Assembly (NCBI GenBank): GCA_009667805.1
Contig: CM019064.1
Span: 380,491,120-380,555,119 of the forward strand
DNA: 64,000 bases
Origin: Leptobrachium leishanense
Taxonomy: Eukaryota; Chordata; Amphibia; Anura; Megophryidae
Direction: 5' to 3'
The notes beneath the pieces were generated by a model, which did not search any database, was not told the origin of the DNA, and saw only the letters and a program-made list of their open reading frames with translations. The position numbers were made by a program, and so were the translations under genes. Below are positions 57,195 to 64,000 of this stretch, in pieces; the first letter of the stretch is position 1; each line of letters starts with the position of its first letter.

Positions 57195-59391
57195 TTCCAG
57201 TATTATTATTTTTTTTTTAATTCTTTATTTTTGAAAGTTTGCATCGACATGTAAAGCCAACATAAATGAAAATGACCTCACAGGGCCACAGAAAGTCATC
57301 TGTTAAACTACGAATGAAAAATAAAAAAGAAAGTTGATCATCTGCAAAAAACATGGGAGTTTAAGGTCATCTGTGAAAAAGACACTAACGTTTAAGGTCA
57401 TCTGCAAGAAACACATTAAAGTGTAAAATCGTCTGAGAAATACACATAAGGCTGGGTTCACACCTGCGCGTTGCAGCGCGTTCGCGGCTATGATATGGCC
57501 ACGAACGCGCTGCTGTATGCCCGAAAAGAAGCTCCCGAACTTCTTTGGACGTAGGGCGTTTATCAGCGCGTTCATGCGCGCTGAGAAACGGCCAGGTGTG
57601 ACATGCCCACATAGGGAATCATGGGATTTCATTGTTTGAGCGTTTTACAGCGCGCAGGAGCGTGCTGTAAAACGCTTAGGTGTGAACCCAGCCTTAGGGT
57701 TTTAAAGTCCTCTAAAAGAAACGTATTCAACAAAATCATCTCCAATTAACGGCCAAAAAGAGTCAGCAGGTAGTTAGAATAAAATAAAATTTTAAAAAAA
57801 AGAAAACAAATGTCAAGAAAAAGCCAGCCGATGGCATCAAGCTGGAGGAAAGGAAGGAGGGGGGGGGGGAATGTGGAGATGGCAAAGGCCAAAAATGTGC
57901 CTGCCCTGGCAAATACCCGGACGATCCATAGGACCGCAGGGAGGCCAAGGGGGAATAATGGCACCTGGCCCAGGTACTCCGGAGCAAGCCGGGCACCAGG
58001 CCACGGTTGAGTCCCCGAATTATCCCGGAGTAGCCAAAAGAAATTAAAACAAAAAACAAACGGGAGGGGGGGATAATAACAAAAAGTCTAGTCATCACTA
58101 GGCCATCAAAGAGCCACAAAAAAAAAAATTAGAAAGAAAAATCCAAAATGGGCATCAAAAGAGAAAAGTCTCAATATCCCCAGCCGGGGACCTTCTACAT
58201 GGGCAAGGTAGAGTGTCCAGCAGCAAAACAAATGTCCTCATAAGATGTGTCGTAGAAATAATAAAATATAATAGCAAGGATAGACATCAAAATCTGTGGA
58301 GGGAGCGTTACGGCAGCGGTGAGGGTGAGCACATCGAGACAAACTGAGGTCTTCAGCCGGTGTCTAGCCACAGGATGGGACAGAGGCCATCCTCAGCCAC
58401 AGCAACAGCCTGGTGTGCCCGTAGAGCAATCTGACCCTCAAGTGCCCCAGTAGCATCTCCAGCAGCGGCGATAAAATTACGAGGGGCACCCCGAACAGAC
58501 CGCCCCTGGGCAGCTCCAACGGCCCTCTTAACAGTGCCATAGGCCCGGGAAAAGTTCAGTGTGCCACTGACAGTTCCAAACCGCACCACCACTATTGCCG
58601 ATCCAAGGGGGACCGCGTCAGCCGGCTCGGTGGCCGCTCCACTGGCGTGCAATCCGCAGGCAACCAGCACAGTACCAGCACTAGAACCAAGGATCGATCC
58701 TAGGGGGGGAGGGGGGGTCCAGTTCCAGAACCAGGTCCGCTCCCGAGTCTTCTGTTTTGGCTTCGCAGACCCCATCATCGACAGCAGATAAAAGATCATC
58801 CACGACGTCCAGCGTAAAGGCAACTGTAGTCGCTGACTCCCGCAGGGCCTCGACTTCCTGGCTGATGTGCACCGTGGCCATCAACCAACGCCAGTCTCTT
58901 CTCGTGAGCAACTTCTCACGGGACACGAAAGCAGCGCTGAGCAGGCGTCCAGGTAGGACAGCATGGCACTCGTGGCCCCGGTAGGGGGAGGGGTACCTTC
59001 ATGTCTCAAATCCGCACAGCAATCTATGACCTCCTCCCGATGGGTCTCTAATGCAGCCACGAGATGTGGGCCCTCCACCTCAGCAGCCTGCACCGGACCT
59101 CCAGCCGTGATCGGAGCTCTCCAGGAAAACTGCGGAGGGAAGTAAGCCATCGGGAAGAAGGCCCCAAGATGGCCGCTAGCACGCTCTGGGGTTGTTAAAC
59201 AGCCTAGAAATGAGTCTCTGTTCCGGAGGGGGGGACAATGCAGGCTCCGGAATGCAAACACCCGGCAGCCAGACCTGTCGGGACCACAACAGGGAAATTG
59301 CAGCTGGTAAAAGCACCAAAAATATCCCAGTTTCAGGGATGGATATCAGAGCACTGCCAAAACACGTCTTCTCCCTGATTCCAGTATTATT
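57195..59391 (-). mobile_element. Poly(A) retroelement insertion with 13-bp target duplication
   Basis: Perfect copies of TTCCAGTATTATT flank it (57195-57207 and 59379-59391). The T-rich start with TCTTTATTTTTG at 57208-57233 is the poly(A) tail and AATAAA of a minus-strand copy. The 5' half (58300-59378) is GC-rich and carries overlapping minus-strand open frames of 80-156 codons (for example 58823-58353 and 59261-58881) rich in Ala/Gly, with no motif I recognise. No reverse transcriptase is present. The element was probably mobilised by an L1-type LINE. A MITE (57447-57696) is nested near its 3' end. Confidence 0.85.
57447..57696. mobile_element. Inverted-repeat MITE with AAGGCTGGGTTCACACC ends
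   Basis: TAAGGCTGGGTTCACACCTG (57447) mirrors AGGTGTGAACCCAGCCTTA (ending 57695). The interior includes nested hairpin arms GCGTTCGTGGCC-like and GCGTTTTACAGCGCGC-like. A TAA/TTA edge fits a 3-bp TWA-type duplication (Harbinger), but since it is part of the symmetric end this is uncertain. Confidence 0.82.
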
Positions 59392-59544
59392 TGTCCCAGT
59401 ATAATTTATATAAAGCAGGTTTGGATAAATTTAAAATTTTAAACTGCAAGTGTACATTGTTTTAATATTTTACCAATCTCCGAATAACACTGTGCAAAAT
59501 AGCTTTCAACACTACATTTAAGGTTAACTAGTAATTTTCCATGT

Positions 59545-59945
59545 TTCAGGCTTTCTATGTTTCAAATATGTTCTAATATTTTTGTAGACCGTGAAGGAGT
59601 TAATGGGTGTTCCTACGTGAAAAAAAATGTAGAAATGTGAGCAAAATGACCTGTGGCCATCTCCTCTAGAATCACAGCAATTTGATAATTTTAGTGACTT
59701 CCTGTTCCTTCCAAGCATTGTTTTCGAATAAATGTTGTCAGCAGTGGAGGGGTTTAAGTGTTTGTATAGAGGAGGCATGCTGGTTTGTGCAATATTCATA
59801 TGATGCATGAAAAATGTAGGAATGTGAGCAAAACGGCCCGTGGGTGTCTCCAACTGGTGAAACACAGCGACCTTAGTCATCTTAAGCGACTCCCAGTACT
59901 CTCCAGGCAGTGTTCTCGTATGAGGGTGTGCACTGCATTTGCGTT
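59545..59945. repeat. Diverged tandem duplication, about 188-bp unit
   Basis: 59620-59745 and 59808-59935 align: both contain AATGTAG(A/G)AATGTGAGCAAAA, CTCC, and a GTGTTCTCG/TTGTTTTCG segment in the same order. No coding potential. Confidence 0.6.
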
Positions 59946-60172
59946 ATTGGAAATTAGTTTGTGTTAGGTCTTCTCACTATCGTTGAGTAGGCTGTACATT
60001 CATATTTTATTAACTTCTGAAAAAATTCCTGCAGGATTTCTCTGTCCAGCTATAGTGCGAAAAGCGGATTGCGAGTGTCCTGAGAACGAGCAACAGCACT
60101 AGTGGCCGGCTCTACGGTGAAACCCTGCTCAGGTCTCACAAGACTTTAGCTTGATTGTGCCATTACAGAGAT

Positions 60173-61051
60173 GAGTGCTCCAGGGCCGTCTTTAATATTG
60201 ACTGGGTCCTGGGCAAACCTTTTTGGGCCCACCATGCAATTTTAATTTCCACCCCCAAATTCCCTAAAAAAACATGTAGAGTTTGCACATTAGTGTGAGG
60301 TTTGTTGCTGTGGGTTTGTGATACCGCTCATACATACCACACATTCCTGTGAGGTTTATTGCTGTGAGGCTTTGTGATACAATAGTGTGTGTGTGTGTGT
60401 GTGTATGAGCATATCACAGAGCCCCACCACGCATTCCTGTGAGTTTTATTGCTGTGTGGTCTGTGATATGCTCATACACACCACACATTATGGTGCGGTT
60501 TATTGCTGTGGCGTTTGTGATACACACATACACAATGCATATTGCTGTGAGGTTTTGGAGTTTTATTGCTACGGTTGCGCAAATAGTATTTGGGGGGGTC
60601 ATTTTTTCCTGACCCCTGCTTCATATACTCACTCATAGGACTAGGCTAGGGTGCCTTGTTCGCTCCGGACAGTCAATGGCTGGCTTAAGGTGCTGATGTG
60701 CCTCAGTCGCAGCCGTCTCCTTCATGGGTTCGGCAAAGAGAACTGCTAAGACCGGGGCATAGGGCTGGGCAGCAGACGTCGCACCCTCTTACCTCATCAG
60801 AGGAGGTGGGCTGGCTGCCATCTTTGATTTCTGCGGGTGCTGGGTTTAGGTAGGCCGCAGTCTGACAACGCAGGCAGCACAGCTCCGTGTTACCGCAGGA
60901 TCATGGCAGCCAATTCAAACTTTGAGTCAAACCTCAAGTGGCAGGCTGTGGTTTAAGGGCTAATGGGGCAGCTGCTTTGGGCCCCTCAACCATGAGTGCG
61001 CCTGGGGCAACTGCCCCTTTTGCCCATGGTAAATATGGCCCTAGAGTGCTC
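60173..61051. mobile_element. hAT-like element with perfect 8-bp duplication (ends CAGGGCCG / TGGCCCTA)
   Basis: GAGTGCTC at 60173-60180 and 61044-61051 is identical. The ends CAGGGCCGTCTTTAATATTG and AATATGGCCCTA are inverted, with TGGGCA/TGCCC motifs inside. The 863-bp body holds a minisatellite of about 54-bp units (60297-60590) and a GT run (60388-60404). No transposase. Insertion looks recent. Confidence 0.88.
60297..60590. repeat. Minisatellite, about 54-bp unit, 5 copies
   Basis: Units start GTGAGGTTTATTGCTGTG and continue with TTTGTGATAC, a CATACACACCA-like part and CACATTCCT. One unit is expanded by a GT microsatellite. Confidence 0.8.
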
Positions 61052-61540
61052 CATATGCAAATCAGACTGCTGTCACCCAGAGGGTGGCCAGTGCTAAAAT
61101 GCCAAGGACGTCACGACGCAAGAGGTGCAGCAATTCCCAGCAATCCTTTTGGCCTTGTTGTTGGGCATTGCCAGGTGGGTATAGTTGACACTCCTCTAGG
61201 ACCTCGAGAGGGGGAGGGGGTGTCAGCTGCCCACAAGCTGAATCACAAGCATTGGAGGTTTTTCCCAGCAGGTAAAATCATTAATAGAGAAAAATACAAA
61301 CCAAAAAAGTAGTGTTTTAGGTACTAAACAACCCTATGTGTATTTTTTTATTATGAAAATGTAAATAGAAGGCTGTCATAGTTGATGTATATGGTTTTTT
61401 TTATCTAATAATAATAGAAGAGAGCAAAATGACAGGAGGTGCATTCCTATTTATTTTTTTAAAAAACATAACACCAAACAAACAGAAAAGTGGGTGGCCT
61501 GGTAGGGCAACAGCAAAAGAAAAATTAATTAAAAAAACAT
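61052..61540. other. Non-coding AT-rich DNA
   Basis: No gene recognised. The stretch is A-rich towards 61520-61545, just at the retroelement target site. Confidence 0.4.
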
Positions 61541-63099
61541 AAAACATGGCAGTGAGAGGGCGGAGCTAACTGCCGGCTGGAGTGGACGCACCTCGATTTG
61601 CTCTCTTGCTGACCTCTTATTTTTTTTTTATGTCCCTCCATTGATTTGAGACCCCCCTCGTGAGACCTCCCGTCCTGGAAATGGGGAGCGTGTGCCACGA
61701 CGAGTCGCAGCTTCCCCCGGCCCCGATTGTACACGCGATGGACTTCGGGCCTACTTCTGCGGCCTACCTTAGGCAGCCATCTTTGCAGCCGCCTCGGGCC
61801 TTCTAGCTCACTGCGCTTCCTCTGCTGGACCCCTGGAGTCTGCCTGCGACATGACACTGTGCCCCCCGGGTTCAGCCGAAGCGGTCCTTGATGCCTTTCC
61901 TGTACAGCCGTCGTCCTCTGTGCCATCATCTCCCCTTCTACTGACGTTGGATCCTGATCTACAGCCACTTACCAGGGAGATACTGGCGGAGTTGGAGGAT
62001 TTCCGGAAGATGTGGCTCACTGGCAGGAGACTGGCTGCGTGCGTGGTCTTGCTCCGGATTTGGCGAGTGCAGATCGACCTGTGTTGGTGGAGGAGAGGCC
62101 CTGCAGTGCTCCAGATGATCTACAGGCCTACCGAAGCATGGAGGCTACCTGCGAAAGTGGGGGTAACCTGGGGGGCACCTGGCTGTTCAACCGCGGGGAT
62201 GGATGTGGAGTGCAGTGCTGGATCTGGCAGCCCCTGTGTTGCAGTGATACCGAGCCTTCGGGTTACCTTTGCCGAGTGGGAGATGTGTGCCTCTTGGTCG
62301 GGGGTCATCTGCCTATGCGGCGGTTGCCGGGACCCATGGCCCTGATGGTCGAGGGAAGCTTGCTGCTGCTATGCACGTGAAGGCCGCTGACACCACCCTA
62401 GACTTCAGAACATCATCTGCTGCGACCCTGATTCCATTTCTAGACGCGGGCTGAGGTGGTCCCTCCGTTGCTCACCTGTTGCCCCCCTACTTTGGGGTTG
62501 CCTGCCGATTTGGTGACACCGTCCTGTTTGCCTTGGATTTTGTATTTATGATGGGACCATTATTGCAGACATCTTATTTCATGAGGACTTTTATTTTATG
62601 AGGACTTATTGCTGACCCCCTCTTTTTTTATTTTTTGCTGCCACTTGCGATGCTTTAGATGGTATTTCCCCATCCCCCCCTTTTTATTTTATTTTTTTCC
62701 TTCCCTGTGGCTATTTACGTTTTGCTCCGAGGCGCGCCACTATGGCACTCACCATGGCTCAGTCTTCCATACATGGCCCTCGGGCACCCAGGCCTCGTGA
62801 CATTGTTGTTCCATGGCCTCCTTCGGGAGCGAGCCAGGAACGTCACGGACATGGCTTCTGCCGCCCCCTCCCTCTTTTTTTTTTTCTGGGGTCGCCATCG
62901 TCTAGTCTGTGGTATGTGTTGCATCCCCACCTACTTTCCTTTTTTCTGTACCTTCTAGATGTTCATATTTTTGAAGTGACCTTTCCATACTTTGGCCTTG
63001 CGTGGCTATACTTTCTTTGTATTTGTTGTAATGCTGATTTGATTTGCAAAATTAAAACCATTTTGAATACAAAAAGAAAAGAAAAAAACATGGCAGTGA
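61541..63099 (+). mobile_element. L1-like retroelement insertion with 15-bp target duplication
   Basis: AAAACATGGCAGTGA is repeated at 61541-61555 and 63085-63099. The inserted body starts GAGGGCGGAGCTAACTGCC and ends in an A-rich tail (63069-63084) after AATTAAAACC. Its 3' domain (62735-63084) matches 6744-7171 of the insertion at 4145-7171, including GCGCGCCACTATGGCAC and GTTCCATGGCCTCC. There is no ORF with reverse transcriptase; the GC-rich first kilobase has only short frames. The two copies define a non-autonomous family with conserved 3' end and variable 5' region. Confidence 0.87.
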
Positions 63100-64000
63100 A
63101 AACATACATATCAAAGGGCCTGCAAAAAAATGTGACTAGTAGGTGAATAAGTGGCCCCAGCCGTGGAACACCATCTAAAGAGTCAGCAGAGCAAAGCATA
63201 AAGGGCAGAAAACATCTTCAAAATAGTCACAAAAACAGAAAGTGTCCTTGAAGACCACATAAAAAGAAAATTAAAAGTCGCAGAAAAAGCACGACAAGGG
63301 GGGGGGGTCACGCATGCCGGAGGCCAAAGACACAGTGGTACAGTGCCCTTTTTCATTATTAATGACCAAGACCTTTCCTTTGTTGGACCTCCATCTTGGC
63401 AATGCATGTCACTGGAAAGCTAAAGGCCTCCTACTGGTGGTTTTTTTGCTCACACAGCCAGCCACTCCTTGTGTACGGTCAAGGCAGTCCACGTGTCTCC
63501 GTTGGGATGTGCAAGCTGCTTAGGGAAATGTCTTTAAGCATGGCCACAAGTGAATGCATTCGGGCCAGTAGTGAATTGGTATATTCATTCAAATCGCAAA
63601 TGTCACAAGTTGAAGGGATCTAGTATAGATGGTCTGTATGATCACTGCTTAATAATATTTGAGGGATGGTTCTCTTTAATATTTTTGGACGCATGTAGTG
63701 TTATCATTTGTGGAGGAAAATGAAATTATGGTAAAAATGTGAGCCTGGAATCCTTGTTATGCTTCATCTATTATAAGAATATACCAGGAGGGCAGCACTC
63801 GGCCTTTACTAAGCACAGGGGGGTGAGGGCGTCTCAAGATATTAAAACGCAGCTCACCACCAGGAGAACACTCCAGCAACCATTTCAAAGATTTCAACAG
63901 CAGCATAGATATCCAAATATTTTACCAAAATTGAACCCATTACAGATTCTAACCTTTTAACCCTATCAGCATTTCAGCAGTTCTCAACCCATTTAATATT
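63100..64000. other. Non-coding DNA to the end of the window
   Basis: No gene, RNA or clear repeat boundary. A G-run lies at 63299-63307. Confidence 0.4.

Overview
This window is a piece of a vertebrate genome, most probably an amphibian (frog-like). The reasons are one spliced vertebrate gene with long introns, two DIRS-type tyrosine-recombinase retrotransposons, a retroviral provirus, L2/CR1-like and L1-like retroelement pieces, a Tc1-like transposon and many short hAT-, TTAA- and Harbinger-like inverted-repeat elements. There is no bacterial gene organisation. The frog assignment is an inference from the repeat content and from protein resemblance.

The only host gene I can name is CBX5 (HP1 alpha), on the + strand. 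Its four coding exons lie at 24027-24163, 30813-30978, 45809-45906 and 48534-48684. Together they give an uninterrupted 183-residue protein with a chromodomain, a short basic hinge and a chromoshadow domain. The 3' UTR starts at 48685 and runs to at least a poly(A) signal at 50015. The first 24 kb are probably 5' intron or intergenic DNA. They hold one further exon-like block at 2320-2403 with good splice sites and one open frame, which I could not assign to a gene.

Layout. 1-4.1 kb: minisatellite remnant and unique DNA with the exon-like block. 4.1-8.4 kb: an L1-like insertion with a 13-bp target duplication, holding a nested hAT element, then a TTAA element. 8.4-16.4 kb: further inverted-repeat elements, including a hAT element at 10.8 kb with a perfect 8-bp duplication. 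A 2.6-kb transposon at 12.5-15.1 kb carries a truncated cysteine-rich ORF and is itself interrupted by another hAT-like element. 16.4-22.6 kb: a DIRS element inside a hAT-like element whose unoccupied copy sits at 46.0 kb, so the insertion point can be read directly. 22.6-30.8 kb: CBX5 first coding exon and an intron full of L2/CR1 tails, clustered small transposons and a four-level nest of elements. 31.0-45.8 kb: the 14.8-kb second intron, made mostly of a decayed minus-strand DIRS element, a TTAA element and a minus-strand provirus with nearly identical LTRs. 45.8-50 kb: last two coding exons and 3' UTR. 50-64 kb: downstream DNA with small palindromic elements, a Tc1-like copy, two more poly(A) retroelement insertions and a hAT element with a perfect duplication.

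The mobile elements are parasites of the region and do not form a pathway with CBX5. CBX5 protein reads the histone mark that usually silences such elements, so its own introns are probably targets of the system it serves; that link is inference only. The most unusual structural pattern is that several hAT-like elements with different ends carry the same kind of cargo: a 20-30 bp minisatellite next to a GC-rich palindrome. In three of them both the repeat unit and its orientation are shared.
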